From contig NZ_CP102509.1 in assembly GCF_024611995.1 (NCBI RefSeq), positions 992,001 to 1,056,000 of the forward strand: a stretch of 64,000 bases of DNA, in the 5' to 3' direction. This DNA is from Streptomyces sp. NBC_00162 (lineage in GTDB: Bacteria; Actinomycetota; Actinomycetes; Streptomycetales; Streptomycetaceae). The position numbers and the translations under genes were made by a program. The notes under the pieces are model-generated. The model did no database searches. It saw nothing but the letters and a program-made list of their open reading frames with translations, and was not told the origin of the DNA. This document shows, piece after piece, positions 26,759 to 33,841 of this stretch; the first letter of the stretch is position 1, and each line of letters starts with the position of its first letter.

Positions 26759-27196
26759 TCACGGTGCCGTCGCGCCCTCCGGCGCACCCGCCGGGGCGGG
26801 CGCCGGGGCGGGCGCCGGGGCGGGCGCCGGGGAACCGGCGCGCTCCATCGCCTCCCGTACGGTCGCGGCCACGCGATCGCAGTGCGGTCCGCTGACGACG
26901 ATCCGGGCGAAGCGCGACGGGGGCCGCAGGTCGGCGTGCACGACACCGTGGTGCCGGTGCCGGATCGCGACGAAGTCCACGCCCGTGGCGTGCTCCCACA
27001 GCCCCAGGCACAGCGCGCCGGGAATCAGCGTGCCCCGCGCCCGTACGCCGCGCAGCGGACGCCACCAGTCCGCCGTGGCGCCCACGTCGGCCACGGACGC
27101 CAGGGGAACGCGCACATCGCCGTGCCGGGCCAGCGGCCGCTCCCACCACGCCGTTCGGACCACCAGATCGTCTCCGTCGACATACAACCGTGCCAT
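26759..27196 (-). CDS. Hypothetical PH-like protein with Ala-Pro tail
   Basis: 145 residues from ATG 27196, preceded by GAGGTG. The body (RLYVDGDDLVVRTAWWERPL, DVRVPLASVADVGATADWW, FVAIRHRHHGVV) has the strand pattern and Trp-rich turns of bacterial PH-like domains. The C-terminus is a low-complexity run of Ala-Pro repeats encoded by tandem DNA repeats. No signal peptide. Function unknown; fold assignment is tentative. Confidence 0.72.
   Translation of the reverse strand: MARLYVDGDDLVVRTAWWERPLARHGDVRVPLASVADVGATADWWRPLRGVRARGTLIPGALCLGLWEHATGVDFVAIRHRHHGVVHADLRPPSRFARIVVSGPHCDRVAATVREAMERAGSPAPAPAPAPAPAPAGAPEGATAP
26791..26832 (-). repeat. 3.5 tandem copies of a 12-bp GC-rich unit
   Basis: Unit CCGGGGCGGGCG at 26791-26802, 26803-26814 and 26815-26826, then a half copy to 26832. 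It encodes the alternating Ala-Pro tail and could change length by slippage. Confidence 0.85.
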
Positions 27197-27354
27197 GTCA
27201 CACCTCATGCGGCCTGAGGATCGGCGAGCCGTCCGCCCGCCCTTGTGTTCCCTGCACCTCTCCGATGTCTCTCTCCAATATGCGCGCATGCGCCCCGTCC
27301 GCGAGGCCGCGGAAAATACGGTGCCCCGGCGCGGCCCCGTTCCCTACACTCGCC

Positions 27355-27383
27355 ACACGCGCTGCCGACAGAGCGGCGCGTGT
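27355..27383 (+). promoter_or_regulatory. Leader hairpin 1 upstream of the EF-G paralogue
   Basis: ACACGCGCTGC (27355-27365) pairs with GCGGCGCGTGT (27373-27383), 11 bp with one G-U pair and a 7-base loop. It follows a -10-like TACACT (27345-27350), so it may form the 5' end of the transcript. Confidence 0.5.
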
Positions 27384-27416
27384 CTCATGCCGAGTGAAGA
27401 GAAGGGGAGCCGGGCC

Positions 27417-27491
27417 ATGTGCGTTCACCGCACCGCAGACGCCTTCGCTGCCCCGTCCCGGTACGACGTGATCCCGGTGTCTCACGCCTGA
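27417..27491 (+). CDS. Possible 24-residue leader peptide
   Basis: Upstream ORF reading MCVHRTADAFAAPSRYDV and ending IPVSHA, with a strong ribosome site (GGGGAG) seven bases before the ATG. It ends 184 bp before the EF-G paralogue. It has no transmembrane or signal features, so its likely role is to place a ribosome on the leader RNA, as in leader-peptide control of antibiotic-resistance genes. Not proven to be translated. Confidence 0.5.
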   Translation: MCVHRTADAFAAPSRYDVIPVSHA

Positions 27492-27557
27492 CGGTGCCGG
27501 CTGCGCGGCCGCCACTGTTCACCCGTGACGCATCCTCATTTCCCGCTCCCTCCCCTC

Positions 27558-27619
27558 CCCTGCCCTTGCCGCGCCCGTACGGGCCTTGTTCCGGGCAGGG
27601 CGGGCGAGGCGGGCAGGGC
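27558..27619 (+). promoter_or_regulatory. Mutually exclusive leader hairpins before the EF-G paralogue
   Basis: CCCTGCCC (27558-27565) can pair with GGGCAGGG at 27593-27600 or with the second copy at 27611-27618. Inside the first lies the palindrome GCCCGTACGGGC (27573-27584). The duplicated right arm permits two alternative structures, as expected of an attenuator. Confidence 0.5.
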
Positions 27620-27675
27620 ACCGCCGTCCGGGAATCGCGCCGCCCTTCTCCTCATCACTCGAAAGGCCTCGGGCC

Positions 27676-29757
27676 ATGCGCACCAACCGGCGATCTCACG
27701 CCACCGTTTCCCCCGCCACCACCGTCCGGAACCTGGGCATCCTCGCCCACGTCGACGCCGGCAAGACCACGATCACCGAGCGCATCCTGTTCGCGACCGG
27801 TGCCATCCACAAGCGGGGCGAGGTCCACGACGGGACGACCGTCACCGACTTCGACGCCCAGGAACGCGACCGCGGCATCACCATCTTCGCCGCGGCCGTC
27901 AGCTGCACCTGGGACGGACATCGCGTCAATCTGATCGACACCCCCGGCCATGTCGACTTCTCCGACGAGGTCGAACGCTCCCTGCGAGTGCTGGACGGGG
28001 CCGTCGCGGTGTTCGACGCCGTGGCCGGCGTCGAACCGCAGAGCGAGTCGGTGTGGCGGCAGGCCGACCGGCACGGTGTGCCGCGGATCGCGTTCGTCAA
28101 CAAGCTGGACCGGGCGGGCGCCGATCTCGACACGGCGGTCACCTCGATCCGCGAGCGGCTGGGCGCCGTACCGCTGGTGGTCCAACTGCCGATCGGGACG
28201 GAGGACGCGTTCACCGGCGTCGTCGACCTGCTCGGGATGCGCTCGCTGATCTGGCGCGCCGGCTCCGACACGTACGAGACGGGGCCGGTCCCCGAATCGC
28301 TGCGCGAGGAAGCCGGCCGGCGCCGCCGCCTGCTCGAGGAGACGGTGGCCGAACTCCACGCGGACGCACTGGAGGAGTTCTGCGCGACCTCGGCGCTGAC
28401 CGGACAGACCCTCGCCCGCGCCCTGCGGGAGCTGACCCTGCGCGGGGACGGCGTCGTGGTGCTGTGCGGCTCGGCGTACAAGAACCGGGGTGTCGAGCCG
28501 CTGCTCGACGCGGTCCTCGCGTACCTGCCGTCGCCCGCCGACATGCCGCCGGTGCGCGGGACGGCGGACGGCGCGGAGGTGGAACGCGCACCCGACCCGG
28601 CGGAGCCGTTCGCGGCCCTCGCCTTCAAGGTGACGGCGACACCGACCGGGCGGCTCACCCACCTGCGGGTATACGCGGGCACGCTCCGCAAGGGCGAGTC
28701 CGTACTGGACGCAGGTACGGGCCGTACGGAACGGGTGGGCAGGATCCTGCGGGTGCAGGCCGACCGGCACGAGGAACGGGAGGAGGCGGTGGCCGGTGAC
28801 ATCGTCGCCGTGATCGGGGTGAAGGCCGCCCGGGCCGGTACGACGCTGTGCGCGCCGGGGGCGCCGCTGCTCCTCGAACCGCCGTCGGTGGCCGAACCGG
28901 TGGTGTCGGTGGCCGTCGAGGCCCGTCGCAGCAGCGACACGGGACGGCTCTCGTCGGCCCTGGCCCGGCTCGCCGAGGAGGACCCTTCCCTGGTGGTGCG
29001 GTCCGACGCGGAGACCGGCCAGACCGTGCTGTCGGGGCTGGGCGAACTCCATCTGGAGGTCGCCGTGGAGAAGATCCGCAGCGGCCACGGGGTGGAGGTC
29101 GTCGTCGGGCGTCCGCAGGTCTCCTACCGGGAGACCGTCGTACGCGGGGTGACCGGCCTGGTCTACCGGCACGTCAAACAGGACGGCGGTGCGGGGCAGT
29201 TCGCGCACGTCGTCATCGATGTCGAGCCGTTGGCACGGGAGGCGACGGGCTTCGAGTTCCGGTCGGCGGTCGTCGGCGGCCGCGTGCCGCAGGAGTACGC
29301 GCGGGCCGTGGAGGCCGGCTGCCGGGACGCCCTCGCCGAGGGTCCCCTCGGCGGGTTCCCGGTGACGGGGCTGCGGGTCACGCTCACCGACGGGGCTACC
29401 CACTCCAAGGACTCCTCGGAGCTGGCGTTCCGGGCGGCGGGCCGGTTCGCGCTGCGCGAGGCACTGCGCCTGAGCACGGTGGAGCTCCTGGAGCCGGTCG
29501 TGGAGGTCACGGTGACCGTCCCGGAGGACGGTGTGGGCGCGGTCCTGGGCGATCTCGCGGCCCGCCGCGGCCGGGTCTCGGGATCCACGTCCCAGTCCGG
29601 GACCGCGGTGATCACGGCGGCCGTTCCGCTGGGCGAGCTCTTCGGCTACGCGTCCCGGCTGCGCGGCCGTACGCAGGGCCGGGGTACGTTCACGACCCGC
29701 CAGGCCGGCCTCGCGCCGGTCCCGCCCTCGGTCGCGGGGACCCTCCTGACCCGGTGA
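27676..29757 (+). CDS. Elongation factor G paralogue
   Basis: 693 residues; ATG 27676 after GAAAGG. All GTPase motifs are intact: G1 AHVDAGKT (24-31), G2 in ERDRGITI, G3 DTPGH, G4 NKLD and G5 GSAYKN. Domain II, III ([15 protein letters not shown]), IV ([14 protein letters not shown]) and V follow, matching full-length EF-G rather than TetM-type ribosome protection proteins. It has no str-operon neighbours (rpsL, rpsG, tuf), so it is a second copy. Such copies in other bacteria act in ribosome recycling, fusidic acid tolerance or stress. The structured leader with an upstream ORF suggests translation-dependent control. Confidence 0.9.
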   Translation: MRTNRRSHATVSPATTVRNLGILAHVDAGKTTITERILFATGAIHKRGEVHDGTTVTDFDAQERDRGITIFAAAVSCTWDGHRVNLIDTPGHVDFSDEVERSLRVLDGAVAVFDAVAGVEPQSESVWRQADRHGVPRIAFVNKLDRAGADLDTAVTSIRERLGAVPLVVQLPIGTEDAFTGVVDLLGMRSLIWRAGSDTYETGPVPESLREEAGRRRRLLEETVAELHADALEEFCATSALTGQTLARALRELTLRGDGVVVLCGSAYKNRGVEPLLDAVLAYLPSPADMPPVRGTADGAEVERAPDPAEPFAALAFKVTATPTGRLTHLRVYAGTLRKGESVLDAGTGRTERVGRILRVQADRHEEREEAVAGDIVAVIGVKAARAGTTLCAPGAPLLLEPPSVAEPVVSVAVEARRSSDTGRLSSALARLAEEDPSLVVRSDAETGQTVLSGLGELHLEVAVEKIRSGHGVEVVVGRPQVSYRETVVRGVTGLVYRHVKQDGGAGQFAHVVIDVEPLAREATGFEFRSAVVGGRVPQEYARAVEAGCRDALAEGPLGGFPVTGLRVTLTDGATHSKDSSELAFRAAGRFALREALRLSTVELLEPVVEVTVTVPEDGVGAVLGDLAARRGRVSGSTSQSGTAVITAAVPLGELFGYASRLRGRTQGRGTFTTRQAGLAPVPPSVAGTLLTR

Positions 29758-29788
29758 ACCGCCGGACCGCGAACCCCGGATCCGGACC

Positions 29789-29816
29789 GCCCCGCCCCCC
29801 GCAACGGGGGCGGGGC
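29789..29816 (+). terminator. Terminator after the EF-G paralogue
   Basis: Perfect 11-bp GC stem: 29789-29799 with 29806-29816, 6-base loop, starting 32 bp past the stop codon. Confidence 0.85.
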
Positions 29817-29888
29817 TCTCACCGGAACGGTGCGGACACCCCCTAGGCTTCGTGTCCCGGGGTATCCGTCGACAGGCAAGGTGCGCAC

Positions 29889-30431
29889 ATGTTTGAGTCG
29901 CCGCAGGAGAATCCGTACCCGGACAGCCATGTCCTCGGCGAGGGACCCGAACCGCACCCGCTGCTGCGGCCGGTGCTGCCGCTGCTGGGGCGCTGGCACG
30001 GCCGGGGCAGGGGCGAGTACCCGACCCTGGAGCAGGACTTCCGGTACGAGCAGGAGATCACCTTCAGCCACGACGGGCGCCCCTTCCTGCGCTATGAGGC
30101 ACGGGCGTGGCTGATCGACGCCTCGGGGGCCCCGGTGCGCCCGGCGAGTCGGGAGGCCGGGTGGTGGCGGGTGACTCCCGACGCGTCCCTGGAAGTCGTA
30201 CTCGCCCATCCGACCGGCATCGTCGAGACGTACGTCGGGCGGGTGTCCGAAACGGAGATCGAGATCGAGACCAAGGACGTGGCGCTGACCCCCTTGGCCA
30301 AGGAGGTCACCGGCACCCGGCGCCACTACGCCCTTCAGGGTGCGGAGATGACGGTCACCCAGGACATGGCGGCGGTGGGGCAGCCGCTGCAACACCACCT
30401 CACGGCCCACCTGCGCCGACGCCCCTCCTGA
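29889..30431 (+). CDS. Nitrobindin-like heme beta-barrel protein
   Basis: 180 residues; ATG 29889 after AAGG. The nitrobindin/THAP4 hallmark GRWHGRGRGEYPTL is at residues 34-47, then FRYEQEITF, AHPTGIVETYVG and a C-terminal LQHHLTAHLRR carrying the probable heme-ligand His. The family forms 10-stranded barrels with ferric heme that isomerise peroxynitrite to nitrate. Probably cytosolic. It has its own terminator and follows the EF-G gene's terminator, so it is a separate transcription unit. Confidence 0.9.
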   Translation: MFESPQENPYPDSHVLGEGPEPHPLLRPVLPLLGRWHGRGRGEYPTLEQDFRYEQEITFSHDGRPFLRYEARAWLIDASGAPVRPASREAGWWRVTPDASLEVVLAHPTGIVETYVGRVSETEIEIETKDVALTPLAKEVTGTRRHYALQGAEMTVTQDMAAVGQPLQHHLTAHLRRRPS

Positions 30432-30461
30432 CCTCACCCGGGGCACCACCCGGGTGAGGTC
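30430..30461 (+). terminator. Terminator after nitrobindin
   Basis: Perfect 13-bp stem 30430-30442 with 30449-30461, 6-base loop; the left arm begins inside the nitrobindin stop codon. Confidence 0.88.
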
Positions 30462-30561
30462 ACCCAGGTGCCCGGCACGGTGTGCCCGGCGGCCGGGTCC
30501 TCCCTCTCGCATAGTCGAGGTACGCCGTGGCCGCCACGGCGCCGTGCCGGAGGGATGGACC

Positions 30562-31365
30562 GTGGTGGATTCTGAGCGACGCGCTGCGATGACCGCGCTG
30601 CTGGCCGCGGGCCTGGCCCCGGGTGCGGGTACGGGCGTCGCGGAGGCAGCGACCGCACCGGCACTCGCACCGGCCGGGCCGGCGTCCGCGCGGGGCCCGC
30701 GCCCGCCCGTGGAGTTGCTCGGCACCGAGATCCGCCGGTTGCCCACGTCCCGCAAGGTCGTGGCGCTCACCTTCAACGCCGCGTGGGACGTGAGCGGGGT
30801 GGACACGGTGCTGGGCGAATTGCGCCGCCGGAAGCTGCCCGCCACCTTCTTTCCGACGGGCGAGTTCGCCGACGCCCACCCCGCGGCCGTGCGTGCCATG
30901 GGCGCGGCGCACGGCCTGGGCAACCACTCGTACAGCCACCCCCACTTCCGCGACCTGAGCACCGCGGAGCGGGCGGAGGAAGTGCGCCGGGCCGATACGG
31001 CGATCCGCGCGGCGTCCGGGACCGAGCCGCTGCCGTTCTTCCGTTTCCCCTACAGCGCCACGAGCGAGGACTCGGTCGCCGACGTCAACGACCTCGGCTA
31101 CGCGGCGATCGAGTTCACCGCCGACACCAACGGCTACCTGGGCCCGGCGGGCGGCATGACGGTGGACAAGGCGGTCAAGCGCGCCGTCGACGCCCTCGCT
31201 CCCGGCGCGATCGTCCAGATGCACGTGGGCAGCACCGGGGACGGCATCGTCCTCGACGCCCAGGCCCTCCCCCGGATCATCGACGCGGCCGAGGACGCCG
31301 GCTACGAGGTCATCGACCTCCGCCGGTTCCTCGTCGAGGGCCGGGCCATCGAGCCGGGATATTGA
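30562..31365 (+). CDS. Secreted polysaccharide deacetylase (NodB domain)
   Basis: 267 residues from GTG 30562, 7 bases after GGAGGG; GTG 30565 is equally possible. The N-terminal hydrophobic Ala-rich segment looks like a signal peptide. NodB motifs: VALTFNAAWD (motif 1, with Asn-Ala in place of Asp-Asp, a variant seen in actinobacterial members), NHSYSHPHF (metal His pair), FRFPYSA (motif 3) and IVQMHVG (motif 5). It should remove acetyl groups from cell-wall or chitin-type sugars. The motif-1 variant makes catalytic assignment slightly less certain. Confidence 0.85.
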   Translation: MVDSERRAAMTALLAAGLAPGAGTGVAEAATAPALAPAGPASARGPRPPVELLGTEIRRLPTSRKVVALTFNAAWDVSGVDTVLGELRRRKLPATFFPTGEFADAHPAAVRAMGAAHGLGNHSYSHPHFRDLSTAERAEEVRRADTAIRAASGTEPLPFFRFPYSATSEDSVADVNDLGYAAIEFTADTNGYLGPAGGMTVDKAVKRAVDALAPGAIVQMHVGSTGDGIVLDAQALPRIIDAAEDAGYEVIDLRRFLVEGRAIEPGY

Positions 31366-31397
31366 GATGCAGGCAGGTCAGCGGGTGCGTAGGGTCG

Positions 31398-31907
31398 ATG
31401 CACGTGGAACCACTCACTGAAAAGCAAATCCGCTCATCCTTCGTGAACTGCACCAAGGGCGAGGCGGCGCGGCTGCGGCTGCCGCTCGACTTCGCCGAAC
31501 TGCCCTGGGAAGACCTGGACTTCCTGGGGTGGGTGGATCCGGGGGCGCCGCTGCGGGCCCATCTCGTACTGCCCCGGGCGCAGGGTCCGATGGGGATTTC
31601 GCTGCGCGTGCCCTCGGTGGGCCGCACCAGCACGGTGAAGTCCAGCCTGTGCCAGATCTGCCTGACCGGTCACGCGTCTTCCGGGGTCACCCTGCTCGCC
31701 GCGCCCTTGGCGGGCGCCCGCGGCCGGGACGGCAACACGGTCGGCATCTATGTCTGCGCGGACCTCGCCTGCCCCCTGTACGTGCGGGGCAAGCGCCAGC
31801 CGAAGCTGCGTGCCGGGCGGTACGAGGAGTCCCTGACCCTGGACGAGCGCCTCGCGCGCATGTCGGGCAACGTGGACGCGTTCGCGGCCAGGGTCGCCGC
31901 GGCGTGA
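31398..31907 (+). CDS. FBP-domain protein (FusB-like EF-G-binding zinc finger)
   Basis: 169 residues from ATG 31398. The N-terminal helical part begins PLTEKQIRSSFVNCTKGEA, and the C-terminal treble-clef finger has LCQICLTGH and YVCADLACPLYVRGK, giving four Cys ligands. This matches the FBP/FusB family, whose Staphylococcus members bind EF-G and release it from fusidic-acid-stalled ribosomes. It lies 1.6 kb from an EF-G paralogue, so a role on the same step is plausible. It overlaps the next gene by GTGA. Confidence 0.85.
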   Translation: MHVEPLTEKQIRSSFVNCTKGEAARLRLPLDFAELPWEDLDFLGWVDPGAPLRAHLVLPRAQGPMGISLRVPSVGRTSTVKSSLCQICLTGHASSGVTLLAAPLAGARGRDGNTVGIYVCADLACPLYVRGKRQPKLRAGRYEESLTLDERLARMSGNVDAFAARVAAA

Positions 31908-32185
31908 ACTTCGAGCAGGTCTTCACGTACGCGTGGAAGCACCACACGGGCAAGGGCTCCAGCGTCCTGTCCGTGGCCTACGAACCGGACGAGGCGGGCC
32001 GGCCGCGGCGCTGGCTGCTGTTGGCGGGGCTGCCCGATTTCAGTGAGCTGCTGGGCTTCGACGATGCCGCGCACGTGCGGGAGTTCGCGCTGGCGGTCCT
32101 CGAACTGCCGCTGACGGCGCGGTTCCACGAGCAGGACATCGAGCTGTACCAGGCCGGCGCGCGGGGGACCGCCAAGCCACCCTGA
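31904..32185 (+). CDS. Hypothetical 93-residue protein
   Basis: GTG 31904 overlaps the FBP stop codon (GTGA), so it is translationally coupled. NFEQVFTYAWKHHTGKGSSV and LAGLPDFSELLGFDDAAHV are its recognisable stretches; it is soluble, with mixed helix and strand. Function unknown. Confidence 0.72.
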   Translation: MNFEQVFTYAWKHHTGKGSSVLSVAYEPDEAGRPRRWLLLAGLPDFSELLGFDDAAHVREFALAVLELPLTARFHEQDIELYQAGARGTAKPP

Positions 32186-32187
32186 CG

Positions 32188-32394
32188 GTGGCCCGTGACC
32201 CCGCCGACGAGCTCCGCGCCTACTTCGCGTACCAGTCGTACTACGTCTTCCCCGACCGCGACGGACGGCCGGGCCCCGCCGGCCTGGGCCTGCAGGTCGT
32301 GTGCGACGACGTCGACGTGGCCCGGGCGCACGCCGAGGCGCGGGCCCTGCTCGCGGCACTGGACGAGGCCGGCCTCCCGGTGCAGCCCGCCTGA
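32188..32394 (+). CDS. Hypothetical 68-residue protein
   Basis: GTG 32188 follows the previous stop by two bases. Sequence DELRAYFAYQSYYVFPDRDG then VVCDDVDVARAHAEARALLA suggests a small alpha/beta protein. High coding-type third-position GC and the tight spacing support it as a real third gene after the FBP protein. Function unknown. Confidence 0.6.
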   Translation: MARDPADELRAYFAYQSYYVFPDRDGRPGPAGLGLQVVCDDVDVARAHAEARALLAALDEAGLPVQPA

Positions 32395-32406
32395 CATGTG
32401 CACATG
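32395..32406. promoter_or_regulatory. Palindrome CATGTGCACATG before the MFS gene
   Basis: Perfect 12-bp palindrome just after the stop of the preceding gene and 62 bp before the MFS start. It could be the operator of a metal- or drug-responsive repressor; no regulator gene is adjacent. Confidence 0.4.
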
Positions 32407-32467
32407 ATGCGCAGCAGCGGGACGAGTGGCTGGCGGTCGCCGTATCCGTCCTGATGGCTATCGTGAT

Positions 32468-33841
32468 GTGGTGCTGTCCGTACTGCGCCACCGCACCTAC
32501 CGGCGTCTGTTCACCGCTCAGGCCGTCGCCCTGGTCGGCACGGGGCTCGCGACCGTCGCGCTGAGCCTGCTGGCCTACGACATCGCCGGGGACGACGCCT
32601 CGGCCGTGCTGGGCACGGCCCTGGCGGTCAAGATGATCGCCTACGTCGGCATCGCCCCGCTGGCCGGCGCGCTCGCCGACCGGATCCCGCGGCGCACCCT
32701 GATGGCGGCGATGGACCTCACCCGCGCCGCGGTCGCCCTGGCCCTGCCGTTCGTCACCGAGATCTGGCAGATCCATCTCCTGATCTTCCTGCTCCAAGCG
32801 GCGTCGGCCGCCTTCACCCCCGTCTTCCAGGCGACCATCCCCGAGGTGCTGCCCGCCGAACGCGACTACACCCGGGCCCTGTCGATGTCCCGGCTCGCCT
32901 ACGACCTGGAGAGCCTGTTCAGCCCGGCGCTGGCCGCCGCGCTGCTGACGCTGGTCTCCTACGACTGGCTCTTCACCGGCACCTCCCTCGGCTTCCTGGC
33001 CTCCGCCGCCCTCGTCGTCGCCACCGTGCTGCCCCGGCCCGCGCCCGTCGAGCGCACCGGCGGCGCCTATGCCAAGGCCGCCTTCGGCACCCGGCTGTTC
33101 TGGGCGACGCCCCGCCTGCGGGCCCTGCTCGCCCTGGACCTCGCGGTCGCCGCCGCCGGAGCCATCGTCTTCGTCGACACCGTCGTCCTGGTCCGGGGCC
33201 ACTTCGGCCGCTCCGCGGGCGCCGTCTCCCTGGCTCTCGGCGCGTACGGCGCGGGGTCCATGCTGACCGCGCTGCTGTTGCCGCGTCTGCTGCGCCGGCG
33301 TCCGGACCGCGCCGTCATGCTCCCGGCCGCCTGCGCCCTTCCCGTGGTCCTGGCCGCCGTCGCCGCCCTCACCGCGACGGCGCCGGGCACCTGGTCCTGG
33401 TCCGCTGTCCTGGCGGGGTGGGCCGTGATCGGCGCGGCCTCCTCCGCCGTCCTCACGCCCGGCGGCCGTGTCATCCGCCGCTCCACCGCCGACCCGGACC
33501 TGCCCGCCGCGTTCGCCGCGCAGTTCTCCCTGTCCCACGGCTGCTGGCTGCTCACGTACCCCGTGGCGGGCTGGCTCGCCGCCTGGGCCGGGCTTCCGGT
33601 GACCGCGCTGGTCCTCGGCGCCGTGTCCCTGGCCGCCACCGGGGCGGCCGCCGCCGCCTGGCCCGCCCGCGACCCGTCCCGGATCGAGCACGTCCACCCC
33701 GACCTGCCCCCGGGCCACCCCCACCTCGCCGACGCGAGCCCGGCGGCGGGCGGCTGGCGGCACGGGCACCACTACGTCATCGACCGGCACCACCACCGCT
33801 GGCCGTCCGCCGGCCTCACAGGGGCTTCGCGCGGGCGATGA
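32468..33841 (+). CDS. MFS exporter with His-rich C-terminal tail (NreB-like)
   Basis: 457 residues from GTG 32468 (VVLSVLRHRTYRRLFTAQ); GTG 32471 is equally possible. Twelve hydrophobic segments, MFS loop motif LADRIPRRTLMA, and proline-rich junctions. The C-terminal tail is full of His: HVHPDLPPGHPH, then WRHGHHYVIDRHHHRWP. Such tails occur in NreB-type nickel exporters, so metal efflux is the leading guess; drug export is the alternative. The 3' end overlaps the convergent phosphatase gene by 26 bp. Confidence 0.82.
   Translation: MVLSVLRHRTYRRLFTAQAVALVGTGLATVALSLLAYDIAGDDASAVLGTALAVKMIAYVGIAPLAGALADRIPRRTLMAAMDLTRAAVALALPFVTEIWQIHLLIFLLQAASAAFTPVFQATIPEVLPAERDYTRALSMSRLAYDLESLFSPALAAALLTLVSYDWLFTGTSLGFLASAALVVATVLPRPAPVERTGGAYAKAAFGTRLFWATPRLRALLALDLAVAAAGAIVFVDTVVLVRGHFGRSAGAVSLALGAYGAGSMLTALLLPRLLRRRPDRAVMLPAACALPVVLAAVAALTATAPGTWSWSAVLAGWAVIGAASSAVLTPGGRVIRRSTADPDLPAAFAAQFSLSHGCWLLTYPVAGWLAAWAGLPVTALVLGAVSLAATGAAAAAWPARDPSRIEHVHPDLPPGHPHLADASPAAGGWRHGHHYVIDRHHHRWPSAGLTGASRGR

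Noticed and set aside
26781..26840. The tandem GC repeats as a CRISPR array
   Set aside because: Units are 12 bp, contiguous and without spacers; they encode an Ala-Pro tail.
27676..29757. The EF-G paralogue as a TetM/OtrA ribosome protection protein
   Set aside because: The switch I region ([20 protein letters not shown]) and domain IV resemble EF-G rather than the TetM group.
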